Origin: an uncultured Pseudomonadota bacterium
Lineage (GTDB): Bacteria; Myxococcota_A; UBA9042; CAIXZC01
Reading direction: 5' to 3'
NCBI GenBank assembly: GCA_937876385.1
Contig: CALFHQ010000398.1
Coordinates: forward strand, 1 to 5,230
DNA length: 5,230 nucleotides
Under the pieces are notes generated by a model. That model had not been told where the DNA came from and made no database searches. It saw only the letters and a list, made by a program, of their open reading frames with translations. A program made the position numbers and the translations under genes. Below are positions 1 to 5,230 of this stretch, piece after piece. Position 1 is the stretch's first letter; each line of letters begins with the position of its first letter.

Positions 1-2
1 GC

Positions 3-3000
3 CACGACCAAATCTGCGTTCCCGGCTCCTTCGACTGCGACGGTTCCCTCGTCAAGCAGTGCAACGACCTGGGTTCCCAGAAGGTGACCATCACGAACTG
101 CGCCGAAGATGGGAACATGTGCGTGGACGGCGAATGCCTTGCCCTCGTTTGCGAGGCTGGAACCACTTTCTGCGATGGGAATGTCGTCATGGCTTGTAAC
201 GGCATCGGAACGTCCGCTTCCGTGGACCAGAATTGTCCCCCAGACGAGTACTGTGCCGAGACATCGGGCAGCGCTGCGTGCATGCCGCAAGTGTGCGTAC
301 CGGGTGCACAATTCTGCGTGGGAACCAGCGTTTGGCTGTGCAATGCTCAGGGTTCGCAAAAGACCCTGCAGGAAGCGTGTGCCGACAGCGGCGCCACTTG
401 CGTTGCGGGAGAGTGTGTCCCCGTGGTTTGTGAGGCTGGCAGCACCTACTGCCAGGACAACAAGGTAATGGCCTGCAACGGGGCAGGAACATCAGCCTCG
501 TTGCAGCAGGCCTGTACCACGGGGCAGTACTGTGAGGAAGAGGGCACGACCGCTGCCTGTCACGACCAGATCTGTACACCAAACGCTCAGTACTGTGCTG
601 GAACCCACCTCATGCAATGCAACGAGAACGGTTCCCAGCTATCCGAGACGGTGGATTGCGCTACCACAGGCCAGACTTGCGTAGCCGGGGCCTGCGAGGA
701 CGTCGTGTGCGTCGCCAACTCCACCTTCTGCATCGGCGAAACCCGCCATCAATGCAACGCTTCTGGAACCGCCAACACGGTCGTTGAGGAGTGTGCCGGG
801 GATCAATACTGCAAGGAAGTCGGGACGACGGCGAGTTGCGCCGACCAAGTGTGTACCCCCAACGCCATCTACTGCGTCGGCACCCACCTCATGGAATGCA
901 ACGCAAACGGGTCGCTGGTGACTGAGACAGTGAACTGCGCCGATTCGGGGCAGGGATGCCTCACCGGAGGCTGTGTGAACCTTGTGTGCAACGCCGGAGA
1001 GCAGCGGTGTTTGAACGGCCATGTCGAGCAGTGCAGCGCCGACGGCCTGAGCTACTTCGTGGCCGACACCTGCGGCGAAACGCAGTATTGCGAGGAGGAC
1101 GGCACGGCGGCTGAATGCCTGGACATGGTCTGCACGCCAAACGCACAATTCTGCGCCGGCACGCGCATCATGCTGTGCAACACAGTCGGTTCGGGCGTCA
1201 CAGAGTTGCAGAACTGCTCAGCGACAGGACAGACCTGCGCGGCCGGCACCTGCGAAAACATTGTGTGCGTCGCCAACTCCACCTTCTGCATCGGCGAAAC
1301 CCTCCATCAATGCAACGCTTCTGGCACCGCTGCTACGGTCCTGGAAGAATGTGCCGGGGACAAGTACTGCAAGGAAGTCGGGACAACGGCGAGCTGCGCC
1401 GACCAAGTGTGTACCCCCAACGCCATCTACTGCGTCGGCGCCCACTTGATGGAATGCAACGCAAACGGGTCGCTGGTTGCCGAGATTGTGAATTGCGCCG
1501 ATTCGGGGCAGGGATGCCTCACGGGAAGCTGTGTGGACCTTGTTTGCAACGCAGGAGAGCAGCAGTGTTTGAACGGAAACGTCGAGCAGTGCAGCGCCGA
1601 TGGCCTGAGCTATTTCGTGGCCGACACCTGCGGCGAAACGCAGTATTGCCAGGAGGACGGCACAACGGCTGAATGCCTGGACCAGGTGTGCTGGCCGGAT
1701 CAGCTCAGTTGCCTGGGCACGAGGATCATGCTGTGCAATGCCAAGGGTTCGCTGCTTACCGAGGTTGCCGACTGCGCCGACGAGTCCAAAGGGTGTCAGG
1801 ACGCTATCTGCGTGGCTTCTATCTGCGACCCGGAGGCGAGCTTCTGTGACGGAACCACGGTCAGGCAGTGTGCGAGTGACGGAATGTCGTCTACGCTGAT
1901 TGACTCGTGCGACACCGACCAGTACTGCCTGGCGCAGGGATCATCTGCTGGCTGCGCCGACCAGATCTGCACCCCCTACGCCAAGTCGTGCCTCAACAAC
2001 AAGGTCATGGTCTGCAACAATATTGGCTCTGGAATGAGCGAGTTGAGCGACTGTGGCTCTTCGTTCTGTGAGAGCGGAGTCTGCCTGTCGGACCCATGTG
2101 GATCGACGATTTTCGACGGCATCAACGACCGAGTGGTTGTCGCCGACGACGCAGTGCTCAGACCTGGACACCTCACGTTGGCTGCCTGGATAAAGCCCAC
2201 CTCTTTGGGATACGCCGAGACCCTCATCGCCAAAGCGGACATCGGCGATGGCACTCACGAACAGTACAGCCTGGGGTTGAAGAACAGCCGGGTTCGACTG
2301 GGAATCAAGAGAAACAGTGGATGCAGTGCCGGGGTGGGTTGGAACTTCCTCTCGGGGAACACGACGCTCACCGAGGGGGACTGGTATCACGTAGCAGCAA
2401 CCTGGGACGGGACAAGCATGCGGGTGTATGTGAACGGAGTCCTGGACGGGACAGGGACAGCACCGGCAGGGGAGATCGACGACTGTTCGGGGGGCCAACT
2501 GCGATTCGGCTACTGGTGGAGCGGCGACACATTGGCCTACGACGGTGCCATGAGCCAGGTCGGAATCTGGTCTCGGGCTCTAGATGAAGCGGAGTTGCAC
2601 TCACTGCTGGATGGCCATTTTTCGACCTTCCCCGACAGCGGATTGGTGGGATGGTGGCCTCTCAGCGAGGGTTCCGGGACTGCCGCCGCAGACCAGTCAG
2701 GCTACGGCAACGACGGGGTGCTGGACGGCGCATCATGGTCCACTGAAGGGGGCACCTTGAACTGCCGGAACGCTCTGTGTGAGCCAGACGCATATTTCTG
2801 CCTTGAAAACGACGTCTATGTTTGCAACGACATCGGGTCGTCGGCAACTTTCTCCGAAGCATGTGGTTCGGAATTGACGTGCGTCATGGGTTCCTGCACG
2901 GCGGATCCTTGCCATTCGCTTCAATTCGACGGCATCAACGACTATTTGGACGTGTCCAACGGCTTCACGTGGGAAATCCAGGGGTCCATCACAAAGTTCG

Positions 3001-3593
3001 TGGACTTGTGGGTTTACCTTGAGTCGAAAGAGGGGGGGCTGGTGAACATCGGGACCAATACCTATGAATCTGGCAGAACCTTCCGATTCCGAACCAACTC
3101 GAACGGACAACTGGGATTGGATGTGTCCTATGGGAGCGCATACTCCTCGCTCACCGTTCCGCTCAATCAGTGGACGTACGTCTTCGCTGGATGGGATCAA
3201 AGCACCAGCACGTACTTCGTGGGAATGCTCAGCGATGGAGAGTTGGAGCAGCAGGTCCTTTACGGCCTCCCGCCCAACAATCTCGATTCGTCGCCTTGCT
3301 ACGTAGGCCAGGTCATTGATGGCTTCTACATGCACCAGTATCTCGAGGGGAAAGTCGATCGAGTTCGCTTCTGGCGCGAGATTCCTGCGGACTCGACTTT
3401 GCTGGCTTCCCTGTGCACGAACATCGGTACCGGAGCTCCTCCCGGACTGCTCGCCGAGTACAACATGGAGGAAGGATCCGGGACAGCGGTCTCCAACAGC
3501 ACCAGCACATACTACGGGGGGACGCTGGAGGGTGGAGCTACGTGGGATCTCTCGGGTCCCAACTGCGGCGCCACTCCCCCTTGTCAGAACTGA
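3..3593 (+). CDS. Large Cys-rich repeat protein with two LamG-like lectin domains (5' partial)
   Basis: The frame is open from the first complete codon at 3 to the TGA at 3591..3593, so 1196 residues are visible and the true start is upstream. An in-frame GTG at 84 is not the start, because a complete Cys module already begins at 15. Order of parts: 15 tandem six-Cys modules (15..2099), LamG-like domain 1 (2100..2765), one more Cys module (2778..2912), LamG-like domain 2 (2913..3590). Such dense, regularly spaced cysteines imply disulfide bonding outside the cytoplasm; LamG/concanavalin-like folds often bind carbohydrate or protein ligands. I infer a secreted or surface-anchored adhesin-like protein. 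The C-terminus ends GATPPCQN with no hydrophobic segment or Arg-rich tail, so there is no visible C-terminal sorting signal and any anchor must be N-terminal. I do not recognise a named gene. The domain reading is fairly sure; the function is not known. Confidence 0.93.
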   Translation, partial: HDQICVPGSFDCDGSLVKQCNDLGSQKVTITNCAEDGNMCVDGECLALVCEAGTTFCDGNVVMACNGIGTSASVDQNCPPDEYCAETSGSAACMPQVCVPGAQFCVGTSVWLCNAQGSQKTLQEACADSGATCVAGECVPVVCEAGSTYCQDNKVMACNGAGTSASLQQACTTGQYCEEEGTTAACHDQICTPNAQYCAGTHLMQCNENGSQLSETVDCATTGQTCVAGACEDVVCVANSTFCIGETRHQCNASGTANTVVEECAGDQYCKEVGTTASCADQVCTPNAIYCVGTHLMECNANGSLVTETVNCADSGQGCLTGGCVNLVCNAGEQRCLNGHVEQCSADGLSYFVADTCGETQYCEEDGTAAECLDMVCTPNAQFCAGTRIMLCNTVGSGVTELQNCSATGQTCAAGTCENIVCVANSTFCIGETLHQCNASGTAATVLEECAGDKYCKEVGTTASCADQVCTPNAIYCVGAHLMECNANGSLVAEIVNCADSGQGCLTGSCVDLVCNAGEQQCLNGNVEQCSADGLSYFVADTCGETQYCQEDGTTAECLDQVCWPDQLSCLGTRIMLCNAKGSLLTEVADCADESKGCQDAICVASICDPEASFCDGTTVRQCASDGMSSTLIDSCDTDQYCLAQGSSAGCADQICTPYAKSCLNNKVMVCNNIGSGMSELSDCGSSFCESGVCLSDPCGSTIFDGINDRVVVADDAVLRPGHLTLAAWIKPTSLGYAETLIAKADIGDGTHEQYSLGLKNSRVRLGIKRNSGCSAGVGWNFLSGNTTLTEGDWYHVAATWDGTSMRVYVNGVLDGTGTAPAGEIDDCSGGQLRFGYWWSGDTLAYDGAMSQVGIWSRALDEAELHSLLDGHFSTFPDSGLVGWWPLSEGSGTAAADQSGYGNDGVLDGASWSTEGGTLNCRNALCEPDAYFCLENDVYVCNDIGSSATFSEACGSELTCVMGSCTADPCHSLQFDGINDYLDVSNGFTWEIQGSITKFVDLWVYLESKEGGLVNIGTNTYESGRTFRFRTNSNGQLGLDVSYGSAYSSLTVPLNQWTYVFAGWDQSTSTYFVGMLSDGELEQQVLYGLPPNNLDSSPCYVGQVIDGFYMHQYLEGKVDRVRFWREIPADSTLLASLCTNIGTGAPPGLLAEYNMEEGSGTAVSNSTSTYYGGTLEGGATWDLSGPNCGATPPCQN
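708..1130 (+). repeat. Segmental duplication within the Cys array, copy 1 (B-A-B)
   Basis: This three-module block (141 codons) matches 1266..1688 without gaps, offset by 558 bp. By hand count 127 of 141 residues and about 382 of 423 bases are identical. All 18 cysteines are kept. The preceding A modules (573 and 1131) are also alike but more diverged, so the duplicated unit was probably a B-A-B-A or A-B-A-B block of 186 residues. Confidence 0.92.
1266..1688 (+). repeat. Segmental duplication within the Cys array, copy 2 (B-A-B)
   Basis: This is the partner of 708..1130. Differences are scattered single or double base changes, about 18 codons silent and 14 replaced, with no indel. The following A module (1689) shares only the GTRIMLCN core with its counterpart at 1131 and is otherwise strongly diverged (it starts CWPDQLSC), so similarity falls off sharply at the 3' edge. 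Confidence 0.92.
2100..2765 (+). other. LamG/concanavalin-like lectin domain 1 of the large repeat protein
   Basis: The segment shows the usual LamG_3-type landmarks in order: FDGINDRVVV at the first strand, LTLAAWIKP, a TLIAKAD strand, YSLGLKN...VRLGIK, WYHVAATWDG followed by MRVYVNGVLDG, LRFGYW, and SQVGIWSRALDEAEL where many relatives read DEVRIWNRAL. Two internal cysteines, in NSGCSAG and DDCSGG, may pair. After the core comes GLVGWWPLSEGSG and a GYGNDGVLDGASW stretch, then TLNC (Cys at 2763..2765). Many members of the fold carry that EGSG/GNDG motif ahead of the lectin core; here it closes the unit. Ligand unknown. Confidence 0.88.
2778..2912 (+). repeat. Isolated Cys module between the two LamG-like domains
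   Basis: This 45-residue module has the shared half C-x6-C-x7-C-x12-C followed by x5-C-x4-C-x4-C. Like the last array module (1968..2099), it has a shortened tail and ends in DPC directly before a LamG-like domain. It seems to act as a spacer joining one lectin unit to the next. Confidence 0.88.
2913..3590 (+). other. LamG/concanavalin-like lectin domain 2 of the large repeat protein
   Basis: It starts HSLQFDGINDYLDV, the same entry motif as domain 1; an 18-base stretch coding FDGIND is identical at 2112 and 2925. It continues with VDLWVYLES, FRFRTNSNGQLGLDV, LNQWTYVFAGWDQS, a CYVGQV strand and KVDRVRFWREI, which matches the usual DEVRIW strand. It closes with GLLAEYNMEEGSGTAV and GGTLEGGATW then GPNC, parallel to the end of domain 1. 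Apart from these landmarks the two domains are strongly diverged, so they may bind different ligands. Confidence 0.85.
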
Positions 3594-3647
3594 CGGCTGG
3601 GCCAACGCAACGAGACGGACCGTTTTTCTTTCGCTTCCCCTCCAATT

Positions 3648-3669
3648 CTTGCTACCCTCTTGCTACCCT
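3648..3669 (+). repeat. 11-bp perfect tandem duplication
   Basis: The unit CTTGCTACCCT occurs at 3648..3658 and again at 3659..3669, directly adjacent and identical. It lies 43 bases upstream of the subtilase start codon. It could be a slippage product or a double binding site in a 5' untranslated region; nothing in the sequence decides between these. Confidence 0.8.
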
Positions 3670-3700
3670 TCTTCTTCAAGTTCAAAGCTGATTGCCGCTA

Positions 3701-3706
3701 GAGGGA
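3701..3706 (+). promoter_or_regulatory. Ribosome binding site of the subtilase gene
   Basis: GAGGGA sits 6 bases before the ATG at 3713, a good purine-rich Shine-Dalgarno match and spacing. It supports this start over the in-frame ATG at 3758. An in-frame TGA at 3689..3691 rules out starts further upstream except TTG at 3692. Confidence 0.75.
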
Positions 3707-3712
3707 AGAGAA

Positions 3713-3772
3713 ATGGAAAATCGATGGTCCGCACTTGTCCTGCTGGGACTCTTTGCCATGGCAGCATCCTGC
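3713..3772 (+). other. Putative lipoprotein signal peptide and lipidated Cys of the subtilase
   Basis: There is a short N-terminus with Arg4, a hydrophobic core from about residue 7 to 18, then A-A-S-C with Cys20 at 3770..3772. Position -3 is Ala rather than the preferred Leu, so signal peptidase I cleavage nearby is the alternative. The residue after Cys is Asn, not Asp. Confidence 0.65.
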
Positions 3773-5230
3773 AACAACGCAGAAACGACCTCAATCGAAG
3801 AAACCGCTGAGTCTGCGCTCCGGGTTGGGTGGACCTCACAGGCACTCGCTCGTCGGGGGACCCCCGGCGAGACGTTCAATCTTGCAGAACGTCCCCTCAT
3901 GGCCCTTCCGCCATCTGCCTCCACCATTGGCCCTGTCAAATTGGACTTCACTCGCCTGCCGGTTCCCAAAGGGAGCAAGCTGTCTGCGAAACTTAACACC
4001 TTTGTCGCTGAAACCGTGGGACTGTCCCCCTCCGACGTCTCGGTGGTTGCCCGTCGCAGAGGGTTGTGGGAACGGGACGGGCGCATTTTGGTAGAAGCCC
4101 TCCTTTCGCAATCTATGACTGTCAGCGAAGGACAAGACCATCTGCTGCTCGACGGGCATCGACTTCCCCTGGACCGAGTCCGAGGAGACCGTTTCCAGCT
4201 CTGGGCCTCTCGACAAGATCTCGAAGAGCTCGCCACTTCTCCCTCCATCAAGGGGATCAAAGAAGCGTTGAAGGTGGCCACCTTGGTCACGTCGGAAGGG
4301 GTCGCCATCACAGGAGCCGATGATCTGCAAGCCCTGGGGCTTGATGGGGCCGGCCTGACCATCGGGATCATCGACATCGGATTCGATGGCTACGAGAGTT
4401 TCCTGGGCACCGAACTTCCCGACACGGTGCAGACTGAGAGTTTTTACCCTGGAAACGACCTCACTGGCGGTGGAGAGAAGCATGGAACCGGGGTCGCTGA
4501 GGTTGTCCACGACATGGCACCCGGGGCAGCTCTATACCTGGTCAACATCGGCACGAAACTGGACTTTGAGTCCGGGATCGATTTCCTGTTGGCTCAGGGT
4601 GTGGACGTCATCACCACGAGCCTCGGTAACGAGTTGGAGGAACCATTGGACGGGCGGGGCTCTCTGGCTCAGACTGGCAGCGACGCGACGGACGCTGGGG
4701 TTCCCATGTTCGCCTCCGCTGGCAACTATGCGAAACAACACTATTCGGCCCCCTTCACCCCCTCTTCAACCCCTGAATACCACCAATTCCTGGACAGCGG
4801 GAGCAACGTCCTGGTGCTGGGGGCAGAATTGGGTTGTTACAACCTACCGGTCGGATTCCCCATCCTCGTGGGTCTCGTTTGGGCGGATTGGGGGGCCGAT
4901 CTCGAAGCACCAGGCTCGGGCCAGGACTACGACCTGCTCATGGTACACTACGACTTCGACGCCAACGCCTGGGAGGCTCTCCAAAGTACTTACCCGGACA
5001 TATATTCCGCCGCGGATCAAACCGGGGGAAATGCCTTTCCCATCGAATACGTCATGACAGAGATCCCGGTGGAAGGATGCTGGGGAGTTGTCGTCATCAA
5101 GAACACCGACGAGTCTGAGGGAAGGCGGCTGGACATCTTCTCCAGGACCGTGGACTTTAGACCCGCCTATCAAACCCCCGAAAGCTCTGTTGTCTCCCCG
5201 TGCTGCGGAGAGAATGTGCAGTGCGTCGGC
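3713..5230 (+). CDS. Subtilisin-family (S8) serine peptidase, putative lipoprotein (3' partial)
   Basis: Exactly 506 codons run from ATG to the window edge with no stop. Residues 1-19 form a signal peptide (hydrophobic ALVLLGLFAMAA) ending at AAS-C20, a plausible though imperfect lipobox. Residues about 70-200 are a propeptide-like region. The catalytic core follows: Asp221 in GIIDIGFDGY, His257 in HGTGVAEVVHDMAPGA, a TTSLGN substrate-binding strand near 301-306, and Asn338 in FASAGNYA (oxyanion hole). Between Asn338 and about residue 490 lies a beta-rich insertion with a DYDLLMVHYD motif, as in a known subgroup of large bacterial subtilases. The last residues (SSVVSPCCGENVQCVG) match the strand that normally re-enters the core, so the Ser motif (GTSxAxP) is expected just beyond the edge. 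D-I-G and HGTG replace the commoner D-[ST]-G and HGTH; such variants occur in this subgroup. Predicted role: extracytoplasmic membrane-anchored endopeptidase. Substrate unknown. Confidence 0.92.
   Translation, partial: MENRWSALVLLGLFAMAASCNNAETTSIEETAESALRVGWTSQALARRGTPGETFNLAERPLMALPPSASTIGPVKLDFTRLPVPKGSKLSAKLNTFVAETVGLSPSDVSVVARRRGLWERDGRILVEALLSQSMTVSEGQDHLLLDGHRLPLDRVRGDRFQLWASRQDLEELATSPSIKGIKEALKVATLVTSEGVAITGADDLQALGLDGAGLTIGIIDIGFDGYESFLGTELPDTVQTESFYPGNDLTGGGEKHGTGVAEVVHDMAPGAALYLVNIGTKLDFESGIDFLLAQGVDVITTSLGNELEEPLDGRGSLAQTGSDATDAGVPMFASAGNYAKQHYSAPFTPSSTPEYHQFLDSGSNVLVLGAELGCYNLPVGFPILVGLVWADWGADLEAPGSGQDYDLLMVHYDFDANAWEALQSTYPDIYSAADQTGGNAFPIEYVMTEIPVEGCWGVVVIKNTDESEGRRLDIFSRTVDFRPAYQTPESSVVSPCCGENVQCVG
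4775..5152 (+). other. Insertion domain between Asn and Ser motifs of the subtilase
   Basis: Approximate residues 355-480. The pattern is a HQF..SGSNVLVLG strand, LVWADWG, then QDYDLLMVHYDFD, then a PIEYV strand and a GCWGVVVIKN strand. This resembles the extra beta-sandwich found between the Asn and Ser motifs of many large secreted subtilases, where the DYDL motif is common. Cys375 and Cys456 fall inside it and could pair. Boundaries are estimates. Confidence 0.65.

Larger units (their letters stand above)
15..2099 (+). repeat. Array of 15 alternating A/B six-cysteine modules
   Basis: Modules begin at nucleotides 15(A), 150(B), 294(A), 429(B), 573(A), 708(B), 852(A), 987(B), 1131(A), 1266(B), 1410(A), 1545(B), 1689(A), 1824(B) and 1968(A). 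Both types share C-x6-C-x7-C-x12-C with a CN..G (or CS/CA..G) turn after the third Cys. The tails differ: A continues x6-C-x4-C (45 residues, typical ending G.TCVAG.C), while B continues x5-C-x8-C (48 residues, typical ending QYC.E.GT.A.C.DQ). The A+B pair repeats every 93 residues (279 bp). The cysteine spacing holds in every complete module until the last, where the tail is shortened to x4-C-x4-C-x4-C. Six cysteines would allow three disulfides per module. The layout resembles Cys-rich tandem repeats known from large secreted deltaproteobacterial proteins; the exact family is not assigned. Confidence 0.92.
3594..3712 (+). other. Intergenic gap of 119 bp
   Basis: It separates the large repeat protein from the subtilase gene on the same strand. 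It contains a T-rich stretch (3632 is the end of a CGTTTTTCTTT run starting at 3621), pyrimidine-rich sequence, an 11-bp tandem duplication and the next gene's ribosome binding site. No stem of more than about 4 bp precedes the T run, so I do not call a terminator, and I see no paired -35/-10 boxes with acceptable spacing. Read-through from the upstream gene or a local promoter are both possible. Confidence 0.7.

Noticed and set aside
84..86. GTG as the start codon of the large gene
   Set aside because: The same frame is open to the window's left edge and the Cys module beginning at 15 is intact across it, so the GTG is an internal Val codon.
1115..1672. 185-codon + strand open frame inside the Cys array
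   Set aside because: It is an out-of-phase shadow of the repeat array, and its apparent internal repetition simply mirrors the 558-bp duplication.
15..2099. CRISPR-like or non-coding satellite array
   Set aside because: The period (279 bp) is far too long, there are no unique spacers between identical repeats, and the reading frame and cysteine positions are preserved throughout.
3540..3593. C-terminal cell-surface sorting signal (MYXO-CTERM or similar)
   Set aside because: The last residues are hydrophilic and Gly/Pro/Cys-rich, with no hydrophobic helix and no terminal basic cluster.
2733..3605. 290-codon open frame on the - strand
   Set aside because: It lies wholly opposite the LamG-like domain 2 region, shows no recognisable domain, and is explained by base composition on the antisense strand.
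3594..3632. Rho-independent terminator after the large gene
   Set aside because: A T run is present, but I find only ACGG-A-CCGT or distant 4-bp pairings before it, too weak to form a terminator hairpin.
3682..4510. Overlapping - strand open frames (3682..4377 and 3836..4510) opposite the protease gene
   Set aside because: The + strand frame here carries the signal peptide and the Asp and His motifs of a subtilase; the antisense translations are Arg/Ser-rich with no family features.
4386..5057. 223-codon + strand open frame in another phase
   Set aside because: It overlaps the subtilase core out of frame; its translation is Thr/Ser/Arg-rich and low in structure, typical of a shadow frame.

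Overview
The window holds two genes on the + strand, and both run off an edge. It reads as chromosomal sequence from a bacterium with fairly high GC content, most like a Myxococcota/Bradymonadota-type (former deltaproteobacterial) genome. That placement rests only on style: long arrays of Cys-rich modules joined to LamG-type lectin folds, next to a putative lipoprotein subtilisin. It is an inference, not a sequence match. I see no RNA gene, mobile element or CRISPR array.

Region 1 (3..3593) is the 3' part of a very large gene for an apparently extracytoplasmic protein; 1196 codons are visible and the N-terminus lies upstream. It begins with 15 tandem six-cysteine modules (15..2099) in which two types strictly alternate: type A of 45 residues and type B of 48. 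A LamG/concanavalin-like domain follows (2100..2765), then one isolated Cys module (2778..2912), then a second, divergent LamG-like domain (2913..3590), and the stop. Within the array, the block at 708..1130 recurs at 1266..1688 with about 90% identity and an offset of exactly 558 bp (two A+B pairs), so the array has grown by in-frame segmental duplication.

Region 2 (3594..3712) is a 119-bp gap with an 11-bp perfect tandem duplication and a good ribosome binding site for the next gene. I found no convincing terminator or promoter.

Region 3 (3713..5230) is the first 506 codons of a subtilisin-family (S8) peptidase with a putative lipoprotein signal peptide. It stays open to the window's end. 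The Asp, His and Asn motifs are visible. A long insertion typical of one large-subtilase subgroup separates the Asn motif from the Ser motif, which would lie beyond the window.

Together the genes suggest a cell-surface pair: a long disulfide-rich stalk tipped with two lectin-like domains, and a membrane-anchored protease that might process surface or prey/environmental proteins. The functional link is inferred only from shared orientation, closeness and predicted location outside the cytoplasm.
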